Shown here piece by piece: positions 1-15,075 of a stretch of 64,000 nucleotides of DNA. The stretch is from Chlamydoabsidia padenii. Taxonomy: Eukaryota > Mucoromycota > Mucoromycetes > Mucorales > Cunninghamellaceae. Position numbers and translations under genes: made by a program. Under the pieces are notes generated by a model. The model had not been told where the DNA came from, did not search any database, and saw nothing but the letters and a program-made list of their open reading frames with translations. The DNA is taken from positions 124,001-188,000 of the forward strand of contig JAIWND010000026.1 in assembly GCA_025330725.1 (NCBI GenBank). Direction: 5' to 3'. The stretch's first letter is position 1; every line of letters begins with the position of its first letter.

Positions 1-630
1 CAAGGATGATAGTATTGCAGGGTCCGACTGGCAACACATTTGATTTTAATGCAAAATGTGTGATGAGGCGGGATTTGAAAGTCAACACCAGGCTAATTCA
101 AATGTCGAATGGAAAAAAAAAAAAAAAAAAAAGTTGCCAATAGCCCCTTACTAGCCTAAAATGACATTTAATGACCCACGATATAAACTCTTGTACCATG
201 TACAGGTACTCATCTACCAAAAGATTATCATTAGTTTGTAAAAATGACCTCATAGGCGTCTATGGTATACATATCATAGTCGTTTTGAGCCAAGCCGAAA
301 TTTAAATCCCGAAAACCCTATCGTAGTCAGGCTTGAACTGACTACTGCTCACTCCATTGCCAACCGATGCTAATGATTAAAGTGGCTAATGTATTTCTCC
401 TCGGTATGTATAACCATTTTTGCTTAGGAAGTCAAGGGTCTAGATCCTTTTGTCAGTTAGGCAACGTTCAAGATGTTGCGAATTAGTGAATTCAGAAATG
501 GCTCTCACTAAAACAAGAAATGAAGCAGAAGAAATAATAATTAAACCCCCGCGCACCCGGCCTAATCGTGCATGCTACACCCTGTTTTCTACTAAACACC
601 ATGATAAAAATTTCGTACACACAACATAGA

Positions 631-668
<38 letters not shown>

Positions 669-770
669 TAAGTTTTATTAAAATAATTAGGTTGGTCTAT
701 ATTAAAGGGTAATCGCTAAACTGTAATTAAAGGAGGGGAAGGAGGGAAATACAAATACAAACTATAACCA
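1..770. other. Gene-free left flank
   Basis: No convincing coding sequence is seen. The stretch holds a GCGGGATTTGAAA element at 68-80, a second copy (TTTAAATCCCGA) at 301-312, a tRNA-like repeat copy at about 296-395 (separate entry), and a run of about 30 A at 632-661. The last part is the 3' flank of the minus-strand Sec7 gene. Confidence 0.6.
296..395 (-). repeat. tRNA-derived SINE-like repeat copy
   Basis: On the minus strand this copy shares the core TTTAATCATTAGCATC with all units of the array at 36895-37850. It can be drawn as tRNA-like: an anticodon-type loop TTGGCAA, then a perfect 8-bp stem GTAGTCAG/CTGACTAC enclosing TTCAAGC, which looks like a T-arm. It ends in CGGGATTTAAA, the same element found upstream of many genes here. 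Reading it as a tRNA-derived SINE is inference: no acceptor stem and no target-site duplication were identified. Confidence 0.5.
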
Positions 771-2697
771 TTAGTCTTGAATGCCAATACTTTTTTCCAA
801 GGCATTGCAATAGTTTTGGTACTTGATGATTTCGTGTAGCAGATATTTTGATTTTAATTCCCAATTCGACATGACTTTGGTGTGCTGAGAATGTTTTGTC
901 GGGAACCTGATCATCATCTTCTTTTTGACTTCGCGGTGTTCGTTGATATCACTGTTGAGCATGGTGAGATGTTTCTGTAACGCATTGTATTGTTCCTTTT
1001 CATCCAGAGTGCTTGCCACAGATGGAGGAGCCGGTGGTCGCCAATCATACACCATGATGTCAGAGAATGGGCTTGAGCCGTAGTCTTGTTGATAATGATG
1101 ATGGGATTGCTGATATTGACTAACACCAATTGGCTGTTCCTTTTTAAGCAGTTCATCTTCGTCCAGGTTGACAATCACATCATGTAAGCAATTTCCCCAT
1201 CCATATTCCATGTTACTGACACCACCGGGAAGAGGTTCCTTGCTTTGTCGCGCTGCCCAATAGTTACAGGTAGAAGCCCATTCGTTTACTTGAGATTGAG
1301 ATCCTGCTTGAAACAAGTAGACGCCTCCATGAGCCTGTTGTATAGCAAAGACATAAGACCGTTGTCGATTGTATCCGGGTGGTGGAAGTACGTTGGCTAA
1401 TGAGTGACCCAATGACATAGTACCAACCAATTGTGTGGATACCTATTACAAATTAGATGAGAAATAAAGAATCATGCATCCCAGATTTTTTTGCAGTACT
1501 TACTCCCCATTTATTCCCATTGAATGAATCTGTCGTGGCAGTAAATCCTATACCACTAGACCGTAGCAGACTTCGGCGATCCGTATCAGAAGAGCCAACC
1601 TTGTTGCTTGCCTGTTGATAACCGTTCGATGTCGTGCCACCACCTTGAATAGCGTACATTTTCAGTTCACCATCACCCACCACCAAGAAGCATTCCCGCC
1701 AATCTCGATGTTTTGCTTTTTGTGTCGCATTTTCAAGCAAGTGCTTTCGTACCACCAAGCCTTCTTTCGTATAAGGAAGTGCGGAAGCTGTCGAGCATAT
1801 AGAGTGTCTTGGTGATATCATTGATGATTGTGTGTTGGAATGAGGGCTGAGTAAAGACGATGGGTTTCGTAAAGATGATGCACCGGATCCTACAGACGAG
1901 AAGGAGTCTCGTTTTCGTTGCTGAGAGGTTGATAAAGGTGAAGACGGCGACCGGACAGGATTGACGATTGGCTATGTATGCATATATATAAAAAGAAGAT
2001 GAGTACAGATCAATTATCAATGCTTCAGTGGGGAAGGGGGAAGACTTACTTCAGATTCTTCCAATACAATGCTTGGTTCATGCATAGACTTTCGTATGAT
2101 GGCACCCATACTCCGCTTCATTTCCAAAACACGTCTACCACCTATAAGACTTGATCTTTTCTCCAAAGTGACACCTTCAGATCCAAAAAGTCGATCCGAC
2201 ATGGGCTGTAAGATTTGATTTTGTTTGACCGAGTTGTACAAATCCTACAGAAAAATAAAAAAGTCAAACATGAATAAGTAATCAGGGTCGACATGCTTCA
2301 TTATCATTACCTTTAGATAAGATTCCATATTGATTGCCCATGTTTTTGTAATTTTAACCGATGATTGATCGTAGATAGTGGACATGGTGTTTTTCACAAA
2401 AGCTTGTTTGGTCATTCGTGCATAATTCCCTTGGGCGACATGTAAATCGGTGTTTAAAAGTAGTAGAGAGTAGACCACAGCATAAACCACATCTATTAAT
2501 AAAACAGTCTGGTTAGTTACGCCTTCTTTTTCTTTTTCAAAGACTTACCTGAGTTTCCAAAGATACTTTGGGGATTACATTTCCAATATCGTTTCGCAAA
2601 AACATCGAGAATACGATCGATCTGTTGAGCCTCCGCCTTGAAGTAAAGTTTTCCACATAATTTCCTATGGAAATAGATTATTAGACAGATCATCATC

Positions 2698-2728
<31 letters not shown>

Positions 2729-5404
2729 TTTCTTGTGCCTTACCTAAAAGCACTATCCAGCCTGAGGGTGACAAAATCAAAGTATTCCATATAGTATATG
2801 AGAGTTTGAGAGTTCAAAGGTTTTCTAAAAGACGTAAATGTTAGATAGATCCCTTCCCTTTGTAGTCTGATTTTATTTTATTTTTTGTTCTATTTACCTG
2901 GTACCCAGCCATTCCGCCATATGATCTTTGGTGACATAGGATTCATCTTCATTCCACAAAAGTTCCGCCATTTCTTTTGCTTCCAAGTGATGGTGATTGT
3001 CAGAGAGTTGAGAGGAGCCTGCTGATCTTGTTGATTGTGTGGATGTACTTGGTGATAAAAGACCAGACCCAAAGCCATTTAAAACAAGATTAGGGTTTTC
3101 ATTCCAAAAACTTGATATTGCCAAATGAGAATCAAATACTGATGTAGTGTTGTAGTCTGGATCAAGTCCGGGTGTTGTTATCGTCGAGGCTTCACTATCT
3201 TTTCGAAGCAAGGAGGTACCACCGATCCTTGTGTCACCTGTCAATGCATCCGCTGATTCTTGTCGCAATCGTTCCTTGTCTTCTTTAGATATAATTGCTT
3301 GATCGTCATCATCATCGTGAATGCTACCCTTTGGTAACATCATCATCGGTGGTACTGTATCCTTGACAGTGGGTAAAGGTGGTGGCTGGAATAGTGATAA
3401 AGTACCTTCGTTTGAATGCTGATATTGTTGTTGATGTTGATGTTGGTGTTGATGTGACCTTGATCTTCGTTGAGCAGCTTCGATGCTGAATAGAAGTCCT
3501 CCGGCACTTCCATAATGTCCACCACTGAGTCGTTTAGATAGTCGAGTGTCGAATCGTTCACGTTCCATATCATCTTGGCTGTATTCGGTAGCATCCACAA
3601 ATATATCATCGTCGTTTTCATCGTCATCATCGTCATCTTCTTCTTCTTCATCAAAGTCATCTTCGTTAAGGTCAAGGTTATCATCATTGTTTTCATTGTA
3701 GCAATCATTATTGTTGTCGCCATTATCATCGACACCTTGAAGTTTATGCCCATAGTATGTATCCTCTGTTGTTTGTTGCAAAGAGTTGTTGTCGTGAGTA
3801 GGTTTGCTTCGAATCTGATCATCATTACAAAGTCGTTCACCATCACCGGTTTTATCCATATGCTGATTGTTATGATCTGCTATACGGGGTTGTTGCTCAT
3901 TTTCCACTTCAATGTCTGCCAAATCATCATCGAGTTCTTGTCGCTGTTGTTGTTGATCTTTTGCGGTGCTGCGGATGCCCAAGTAAGATGAAGAAGATAA
4001 CGATGTAGTTGCAGTCGTTGAATCCAGAGCTTCTTGTGATGTGAAAGAAGAATCACCACCAAATGTACTGTAAATTGAATAAGAGACGGATGATTTTCGA
4101 GTAGAGACCGACCATCGAGGAGTAGGGGTTGGGGATGATGAAGGCGTTAGAGAAGTTGATGATGAATTCGATTCTGTACGATCAATATGTCCATGATCTT
4201 TTAAAGGTTCGTGGTAGATTGATGTAGGTGATGTAAAATTCGATGTTGTGCCGTTGTTTTGTACCAAGACAGGTGTTGTGGATGTATTAATGTAACGTCT
4301 ATCAGATGGCAATGGTATTGATTGAGGTTGATTATGTTGTTGTTGAGGTAGGGTATTCAGATTGGCGCCTTGATTACTGCTGCTGCTGCTGCTGCTGTTG
4401 AGTTGTCCACCATACTCTTGAGGGACAATAGCAATTAGATCGTCAGGTTGTTTAGTTACAGGTGGTAATGGTGGTGGTGGTGGAGCTAAAGGTATGTTGT
4501 GATACGATCTTGATGATTTGACAGATACTACATTTCCAATAGTCCTTACTTGAGGTGCTTCATCATCATCCACAGACTGCTATCCAAGGAGGTAAGTCAA
4601 GGGGGAAAAGGAGGAATGAATGAGTAACTAGCATTGCAACCATTTATCTTTTTTACCATACCTTTCCAAGTTTCTTGAAGAACTTGCCAAATCCTTTTCG
4701 ACCAGTGGGTTTCTAAAGGATAAAAATATAAAAAAGGTGGTGAAGAGTGAGTGAGTGAGTGAGTGATCAATAAGCTTCATAAGACTTGAAACAAAGTCTC
4801 CTTTGCATTATCACTGTACCTTTTTTGCATCGTCAGCTGTCAGGGCGTCTGTGCTATAAGATCGATCTTGTCCCTGGAAGAATGAAGTTTCCGGGAAGGA
4901 ATCGTACCTTGGCATCCTTGTAGAAGTTGAGGATGAAAGTGGTGGTGATAGTGGAGGTGACTGTAAAGCTGGATCTCGACGTCGCGTTGATGTTGTTGGT
5001 GTCGGTGTTGACTGTGTTGGTGGTACTGGACGCTGTTGTTGCTTTTGATGTTGATGGTGATAGGAGTTGTTATTAGGGAGATGCAACTGAGCTGAATTGT
5101 TGAGATCACCCAAAGGTTTCCTTTTCACTTGTTGCTGTTGCCCAATAGGTGGTAAACCTTGATGAATTTCATCCAAAGATATAGTATTCGTAAAAAGGTA
5201 AGGTTGTTGTTGCTGTTGTTGTCGCCGTTGGATGCCTGGTGTTGTTGTTGGTGGTGGTGGCACAATACGAGACAGATATCTGGTTGATTTTACTTCTTTT
5301 AAAGAGGAATCTGGTGTATAAGGAGAGGACTTTTTGTTATGGGAATCCTTTTCATTAATGTTTGGAATAGAAGGTGGAGGTACAATACGAGAATTAGGTA
5401 CCAT
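771..5404 (-). CDS. Sec7-PH domain ARF guanine-nucleotide exchange factor (EFA6/PSD, Yel1/Syt1-like)
   Basis: Predicted ARF-family GEF acting at the plasma membrane or endosomes. About nine exons give roughly 1,340 residues. The N-terminal half is low complexity (Pro, Ser, Gln and Asp/Glu-rich) and probably disordered. The Sec7 domain is split over exons near 2.3-2.9 kb: it contains FKAEAQQIDR, keeping the catalytic Glu of the usual PGEAQ motif, and SLLLLNTDLH. A PH domain follows (1.8-0.9 kb; RKHLLENATQK, FAIQQAHGGVYLFQA, NEWASTCNYWA), with a C-terminal helical region (STLDEKEQYNALQKHL). The Sec7-PH-coiled-coil order matches EFA6/PSD and yeast Yel1/Syt1 rather than BIG/GBF GEFs. The start at 5404 is the first ATG of an open 5' exon. 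A 17-codon basic exon lies at about 4664-4714. Exon borders are by eye. Confidence 0.85.
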
Positions 5405-5725
5405 AGATGTGTGATATAGATTAATGTTAAAGAGAGAATAAGATTATGTAGAAGAAAAGAGAAAAGTAAAGTTTTTTAAAAAAAAAAAAAGTGAAAGAGA
5501 GAGAAATGGGATTTTGCAAAAATAAAATTTCGTGTAACACAGCCGAAATGAGGGTGGATCACCTAATTGGAGACTCCCTCACATGTTTCCATGCAAAAAG
5601 ATGAAGAATGAGGGGAAAACAGTAATAACAAGACATCACAACAGTATTATCATAACAAGCATCGAATTTTAAAAAAAAAGTTGGTTTTTATGTATTGTTT
5701 ATAGTAGATATATAAGATTATCTAA
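5405..5725. other. Spacer between Sec7-PH gene and NPL4
   Basis: About 320 bp holding the Sec7-gene promoter and the NPL4 3' end, both minus strand. It contains A-rich and GA-rich runs. No good copy of the GCGGGATTTGAAA element was seen. Confidence 0.5.
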
Positions 5726-8217
5726 CTAGTCGGATAAGGGTAGTCCACACATTTCACAATTGTCGTTTGTTCCTGGGTTAGTAAAGGTACAATGTTTGCA
5801 AGATATATCAGCCACTGGAGCGGGCTCAATTGGTGTGTTTGTTCCAGAGCCATTACCGGATCGGATTGAAGGTGTATTCGCTTTAGCATTTCCTTCTATA
5901 TGATATGTAAGCAATATTAGTAATGTATCCTTCATAATATAATAATTATATCATCCTCCCCCCACCCCTTAGTACACCAATTAACTTACCTGCTTCCTTC
6001 AATACCATCATCAATGTTTGCCAACCTGGTAGTTGTTCCAATTTGTCGATGGTTGTATCGGAGACCTTGGTAGCAAAATCACAGACAGTTTTGAATTCTT
6101 CTTTAGAGAGTACATCCATGGATCGTATGGCACACAGGACATGAAAGTCAGAGAGCAGTGCACGCAAGTCACCCTTGTTTTTCCCACCAAGAAGATGCTT
6201 GCCAAGAGTGCCAATGTCGGGATGTGATACTCCGTCAGCAGTAAGATCCCTGCTGTCAGTAAACAATGGAGATGGATTTTGAGGGAAACCATTGGTTACC
6301 TAAATAATAAATCAAGTTTAGTTAGATACATTAAATCCTTTTCTTTTCACTCCCCTTTTACTTACATTCACTAGTAGATATTCCACAGGGAAGGTTGGTT
6401 TAGCAGATTCTTGGACCATAACATTATATTCGTTCTTGAATTTGTAAAATACCTCAGGGACATAGCGTTGGTGAGGGATGCTTTCCTTGACACGGACCAC
6501 AGATGGATTTCGGCTTGGTTCCACGATTCCAGCATCATGCATAGCGGTCATTGTATCCGATACTTGGTAAGCCTTTACATCAATATTGCCTTCCACATCC
6601 CCAGATATCACACATGTTACGAATTTCGATCCATATTTTCCATTCACAGAGTGTCGACTAAGGTTGGGATGACGCAGTTGCATTTCAGCGGCAAAAGAGC
6701 ATTCCAAGGAAGATAAAAAGTGAGAGTCCACATGTCGTTTCGCCACCACAGTTCCTTTACCACTACCATCGTCCACCAGATCAGTAAAGACTACACCCAC
6801 CTTGGTTAAACCACACGCCTGAGCAACTTGATCAACCAATGCTTCTTCTTGCCAAGGCAGTGCTAACTTGAGTCCATCCATATGGTTTTCTTGAGGGGGT
6901 TCATAGATCGCTTCTACCACCGCCTTGATACCCAAAGGCACATCCAAATAGGGTTCATAGCGTCCATAGAGATATCCGAGGCGTTGATGGCCACTTTTTC
7001 TCCAAAAGTTTAAAAAGGTGTCGATAAGGGATGCTGAAGAGAATTCGACATGATCGACAACACGGTAAGTCTATCAAAAAAAAAAAAAAAAAAAAAAGTC
7101 AAAGTGTGTCTACTTTACACTTTTTTTATCATCCTGATTTATCCTACCTGTCGTTGTAAAGTGATAGCGCCTGGTTGACATTTCGTACAAATCCCTTCCG
7201 GCCATGCAGCATGACCACCTGTACATGGCACTTTGACTTTGTAGCTCGGTTCTTCCAATGGAGGTAGTTGTGTGAGGATAGTTGAGGATGGTGCTTTGGT
7301 TTGTTGAGCTGCATTGATATGGCGTAAAAATGCGTGGAATGACATGTGCTTGATCTTGTTTTCTTCCAGATATCCTTTGTCATATGGCTATGTAAAATCA
7401 ACAAGAGTATATGAGTTGATGGTCTTTGTTCCTTGTTTTCCTTCCAGCCCATCCTGTTTTCATTCATTACTTACTTCCAAAGGCATGCAATAGTCACACA
7501 TTGCATTATCGCCGTGACGACAACTAGAATGGTCCATAAAAGAGGTTAGTTAGTATCATGTATCATCATCATCATCACCATCACTTACAATTTAAGGTCC
7601 TTGGGACGTTTAATCAATCCACGCTGTTTTTCCAAAAAGTCATCCACAGGGTCTTGCTTGATATGAGATAATTTGTCAAAAGTGATGTTTCCTTTAGCAT
7701 CAGGGGTAGGTTGCTTAGTCGATTCTGTTTCCACCGCTGTATACGTCACGTATACAATATCGCCATGTCTATGTGTGAATATAAAAAGTGAGTAGTGACA
7801 TTTAATGAGTAGTCATCTTTTTTGGTTTATCTTACTTTAGATTTGTTGATGATAGAGTTTTAGTTTGGACTTGAGCGACAGGTGTAGCATTAGCAATGTT
7901 AGGCTGATCGCTAAAAGAGATAGTGGAAGGGTCTACTTTATGCAATTGGCCAATCTAAAATACCATGGGAGTCAAGTTAATGATACATATATAGTAGAGA
8001 CAAACCACTTTTGATTCTTGTCGAGTTTAGACAATTCATAGTATACATTACCTTTTCTGCCAAACTACCAAACGTTTCTTCAGGTTCCACCTGAACGCGG
8101 GCCATGCCTTCTTTGGAGCGGATTCGAAGAAGCTAAACAAAGACATCAAAACATTAGTACATACGATAAAGATAACCCGGGTTTTGTAATGAGTTCTCTT
8201 CGACGCTGTCTTACCAT
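5726..8217 (-). CDS. NPL4: Npl4, Cdc48/p97 cofactor
   Basis: Npl4 pairs with Ufd1 to bring ubiquitylated substrates to the Cdc48/p97 ATPase (ERAD and related extraction). The protein begins M-LLRIRSKEG, the conserved start of the Npl4 UBX-like domain. The zinc-binding and MPN-like Npl4 core follows (e.g. PLGIKAVVEAIYEPPQ, VGVVFTDLVDDG, ETEMQ-type region read here as SFAAEMQLRHPN). The C-terminus has an NZF finger, C-x2-C-x10-C-x2-C (CKHCTFTNPGTNDNCEMC). Human Npl4 has this NZF and budding-yeast Npl4 lacks it. The first exon contributes only the ATG (8215-8217): ATG is followed directly by GTAAGA, and an 82-nt intron (8133-8214) with branch-like TACTAAT ends TTTAG before CTTCTTCGA. Several further introns follow. 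Divergent from the next gene. Confidence 0.93.
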
Positions 8218-8434
8218 ATTAAAAAGAGATTATTAAGTTGTAAAAAAAGAAAAAGATGTGTAAAGGGAAAGAAAAAGAAAGGTGAAGAAAAAAGCACTTT
8301 CAAATATCATTCTTTCAAATTCAGATCCCGATCGATGATGGCCTTTTGGTTCATGTGACTGAAGATAATAAATCCCAAATTCGCTCTCTTTTGGTCTTCT
8401 CTATTTCTTCCTTCTTCTTCTCCCCCCTCAATAC
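8218..8434. promoter_or_regulatory. Bidirectional promoter, NPL4 / LRR gene
   Basis: A 217-bp spacer separates two divergent start codons. It contains TTTCAAAT runs and a split TTTCAAATTCAGATCCCG at 8313-8330, an imperfect form of the recurrent promoter element. A CT-rich tract precedes the plus-strand ATG. Confidence 0.55.
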
Positions 8435-9270
8435 ATGAATTATCTTGCTTCAGAGATATTACATGTGATAACAAGCTTACTTCAAGATGATCAACAAACT
8501 TTAGCCCAGCTTACTTTTGTATCAAGGACCCTCAATAATGTTGTCACACCCTATCTATACAAAACGCCAATGTTTCTCAACTTCCATCAGCTCTCTCTTT
8601 TTACACAGTATTTGACGGAACCCCATTTGGCCTTGATCAAGACTTTGGATCTGCAGCTTTTATCTCACCGATGGCAACAACCTATTGGATCTACTTTGGA
8701 GCCTATTCTTCCACGAGTCATCAACCTTGAACGCCTGGATCTCGGCTTTTGCCATTTGTAAGTTAACAATAACAAAAAAAGCACATTTTTGGGTACCAAT
8801 GGCACTAACAATTGTTATATCATACCTGCAGGGATCCACGAAGGATAGTAGACGCCATTTCCCGCTGTAGTATTCTGCAATACCTCTCTTTTAACGGGGT
8901 TCGCCATGTGACGGACGAGGTGATTCTGGCTTTTGTGCGGGATCATCCCAAGCTGATCGAACTGGATATCTCTTGTGCTACCATCACCGACGAATCGATC
9001 TATGCCATCTCAAATTACTGCCCATCATTGGAGGAATTGGATATCTCAGGCTGTGAACAAGTCTCGGAGGAAGGGATTCGGTTTTTGGCTCAGGAATGCA
9101 AACACTTGCGCTATATCAACATCAAGGATTGCTACAACGTTATACCCGAAGAAGGCGAATTCGATGCTCTTCCAACCACGACTGATGATATTTGGGAAAC
9201 GGATGATGATCTCTCTGATACAAATGACAATGTCGATACTCGCTCTAGCAACGATCGCAATAGTGTATAG
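8435..9270 (+). CDS. F-box-like / leucine-rich repeat protein
   Basis: 253 residues from two exons (8435-8757 and 8832-9270; the frame closes exactly). The N-terminus (MNYLASEILHVITSLL.. QLTFVSRTLNNVVTPYLY) resembles an F-box. The second exon carries AMN1/Grr1-type LRRs (VRHVTDEVILAFVRDHP, LIELDISCATITDESIYAIS, LEELDISGCEQVSEEG, LRYINIKDCYNV). The C-terminal 30 residues are acidic. Likely role: substrate adaptor of an SCF ubiquitin ligase, or an Amn1-like LRR regulator. The substrate cannot be guessed. Shares its promoter with NPL4. Confidence 0.75.
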
Positions 9271-10494
9271 TTTAAAATAGCTTATTCTAAAAAGTAGTGG
9301 TAGCATAGACATTGATGCACGAAATCTCATTCTCAATAATAATAATAAACAATCACTTTGCCAACCTTTGACTTGTCCTCTCTTCTTCTTTTTTGATAAT
9401 AGATGCTCATTGACCTAATATAAGTAGTCGGTTTCACATGCTGTTGGATCAGATTTGGGGGGGGGGTTTCAACATTATTACCTCACAGAAAGAAAACACG
9501 GTATACATTGATGTAGTTAAGTATCGCATGTTGTTTCTGGCATTTTGGTTATCACGGTGATAATGCCGGCTAATGAAATCAGGATTCATGCAAATTCCGT
9601 CTCAATTTTAAATACCGCCCTCACACTGTTTGTCATTCTTCCTATTAAAATCATCGTATGTGCCCTATTAAATTTGAAGTATGGGCTGTTTGCATGTAGC
9701 ATGGATGATTTCAGGCATGTAATGAAACGATTAAGTGAGTATTGGGAGGAAGAAGGCGTATACTGTACGACAAAGGCTTTCTAATCATCACGTCCTCAAG
9801 ATTACTTTTCCTTATGGTGCATGTCATTAGTAATGGTCACGATCAGGCCTCATTTTTTCAAGTTTACATCTTGTATTTTCAATGAAAAAAGCTTTGTCAA
9901 AGTCCCAACTCATCGCTAAAAATAGAAAAACTAGACGAACTCTTTCTCTAGACATGAAATAAAGACGGAATCACATTTATTACTTTAGTCTTCTTCTCTC
10001 TGATAACTAAAACCACTTTAATATGTCTGACCCGTATTTTTTCACATCCCGCCCGCAAGAAACGTTTGCCTAGGCCGATCCCCTGACAGGAGAAGGACAC
10101 TTTAAAGTGCTACCTGATGTATGTAGGGTTTTTGATAAGTGTAAAAAAAAGGTGACAACGAAAAAATACAATAAGAACAAGCTATGGGCCATGTTAGAAG
10201 AAGAAAAGAGGTTCATAACGGTTATAAACGATATGCACCACATCATCACCAACAGTAAACTTTTTCAAAGCCATGATACTATAACCAAGGCAGTATGACA
10301 AGGGGAGTCATCACCTGGAGTCCAAAAAAAAGGTTCCCTATATGGAAGAGGATCGATCTACGATACTTTTTCAAATCCCGCACATAAGCTCTCTCGGCCA
10401 ATAAGATGTGACGTGTCACTTGAAGTATCCCATTGACATTGATTTTTTTCTTTTTTCTTTTTTTTTTTTTTTCTTTCTTCTTCCATTTTTAACA
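9271..10494. other. Intergenic region before HAP5
   Basis: No supported gene. Short open frames at 9545-9784 and 10107-10298 have no recognisable domain, and the second starts with GTG. Contents: a G9 run near 9460, TTCACATCCCGC (10041-10052, variant of the recurrent element), a full copy at 10367-10381, and a T-rich tract just before the HAP5 ATG. Confidence 0.55.
10367..10381. promoter_or_regulatory. Promoter element copy (HAP5)
   Basis: TTTTTCAAATCCCGC, 114 bp upstream of the HAP5 ATG. One copy of the recurrent element described in the findings. Confidence 0.55.
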
Positions 10495-11691
10495 ATGGCT
10501 TCCAACAACGATTCCCACTATCATCACCAACAACCCAACAATTCTGCCCTTGCTAATGCAGCAGCGGTGGCTGTCTCGTCTAATGGAGGAACTGCTCCTG
10601 GTGGTCACCCTGTATTCGATCTTCCTAAATTCTGGCACGAACAAATGACGATCGCAGACAACAGCGAACCTGACTTTAAGAATCATCCTTTACCTTTGGC
10701 TCGTATTAAGAAAGTCATGAAGACTGATCAAGACGTCAAGGTAATAGAGTCTTGGGTTTTATGATAGGTTAGTAAATTGTTATACTGATCCATGTTTTAC
10801 TTTTTTTTACCCTTATCTAGATGATTAGCGCTGAAGTATGGAACAGTTTGAAAAGTATGACACTCTTGAATCATAATAACTAACCTTTCTGTTGTTGATT
10901 TTATATTATACGTAGGCACCAGTTCTTTTTGCCAAAGGGTGTGAAATTTTTATTACTGAACTCACTAAACGCGCTTGGTAAGTTTGGATTGACGTTGGCT
11001 GAAGCTATTCTTGTTGCGATGAAGATACAAGGATTTTGGGTATGGAAATTGATCTAATTGTTACTCAACTTTTTATTATTTACGTAGGGTGCATGCCGAA
11101 GAAAACAAACGACGAACTCTCCAACGATCTGATATTGCCACTGCCATCTCAAAAACCGACATGTGTGATTTTTTGATCGATATTGTACCTCGCGAAGAAG
11201 CATCCAAGGTAAATACATTGGCAATCCACGGTCTACATGAACTCACTAACACTTTTTTTTGGAATTATAAATTGATTCAACTCTGCACTTTTTCTAGGCA
11301 TCGAACACATCTGTATATGATCAACAACAAAACTATGCAAACTACTATCAACAACCTTCAAGTCTTTCTTCATTTGCTCCAGGACAGGTACCTCAACAAC
11401 AGCAAATGGACGCATCCTATTATCCTCCATTGTCACAGGTAAGTAAAAACAATTACATTATTGCGAAGGAGAATGTGCTCATTTTTTATTTTTTCGTTTT
11501 TGTCTTCTTCACTTTGATAGTTAACTCCGGAACAAGTACAGCAATATCAATTACAATTGCAACAGTTTGCCGCTCAACAACAACAACAACAGCAGCAACA
11601 TCCATATGCAACTCACCACTCGATTCCCGAAAACCAGACGCATAACCAACCTCCTCAATCCTCAAGGCCGGACGACATCAAGCATGAATAG
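10495..11691 (+). CDS. HAP5: CCAAT-binding factor subunit HAP5 / NF-YC
   Basis: Histone-fold subunit of the heterotrimeric CCAAT-binding complex (Hap2/3/5, NF-Y). Six exons. The histone fold begins [17 protein letters not shown] and continues [18 protein letters not shown], then [20 protein letters not shown] and [19 protein letters not shown], which is diagnostic for NF-YC. The N-terminal ~50 residues are low complexity. The C-terminus is Gln/Tyr-rich (QQQQ tracts), as in activating NF-YC proteins. Exon 2 is only 15 nt (10821-10835, encoding MISAE), flanked by introns ending CTAG and starting GTATGG. Exon 3 starts at 10916 and exon 4 at 11088. The stop is at 11689-11691. Confident. Confidence 0.95.
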
Positions 11692-12292
11692 ATCGTATAG
11701 TCAAATTATTAATTAATATAGCACCTGGTTTTTTAGTTAGCAACATTCCTTTTATTCTTGTAAAATCTTATTGTTATTCACTTTTACTTTTGTCTCTATA
11801 ATGTATCACTTATATTTTATAACATATGGTCCAAATAAATAGCACTTCTTTTAAATAAAAAAAACATTCTGCATTAATAAGGATCGGTGAGTGATAGCAT
11901 AATTCGTTGGATGGTGTTTCCCCATCAACGGAGGTAATGGAAATCGGGGTTTGGTATTATATTAAAGGGTCAAGGTTAGAATTACATAAGCACACACCAT
12001 ATCATCAATTGATGAAATTTGGTGGGGTTTAAATGTCAGTTGGATATTCCTGTCTATTTAAAAAAAAGGGGGGGGGGATCGACACCTCCATACATGAAGT
12101 CAAATTTGTTAAAAGTTGATTTTTATTATTCAGTTTGAGATCTTTATATACAGATCAATGGAATATCTAAGCTAAAGAGTGCAAAAGTAATATAAAAAAA
12201 AAAAGGGGGGGGAGGGGACGCTATAAAGATGTAATGTAATGAGAGAGAGAGAGTATTGGTTATGAAGGGATGATGTGAGTAAAGGGTCAAAT
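11692..12292. other. Convergent 3' flanks of HAP5 and DBP2
   Basis: 600 bp without a gene. It contains AATAAA-like signals for HAP5 (near 11836-11855), GGGGTTTAAATG at 12025-12036 (weak variant of the recurrent element), G-runs and A-runs, and a (GA)n run at 12241-12253. Confidence 0.5.

Positions 12293-15075
<2,783 letters not shown>

Noticed and set aside
3343..3991. Overlapping long frames on both strands inside the Sec7 gene
   Set aside because: Low-complexity repeats (GAT/CAT, Asp/Glu-rich coding) read in other frames; Met/Thr/Ile-only composition.
9545..9784. 79-residue frame
   Set aside because: No domain, no promoter element close by, no splice or conservation support.
10107..10298. 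63-residue frame
   Set aside because: Begins with GTG and has no recognisable features; lies in the HAP5 upstream region.
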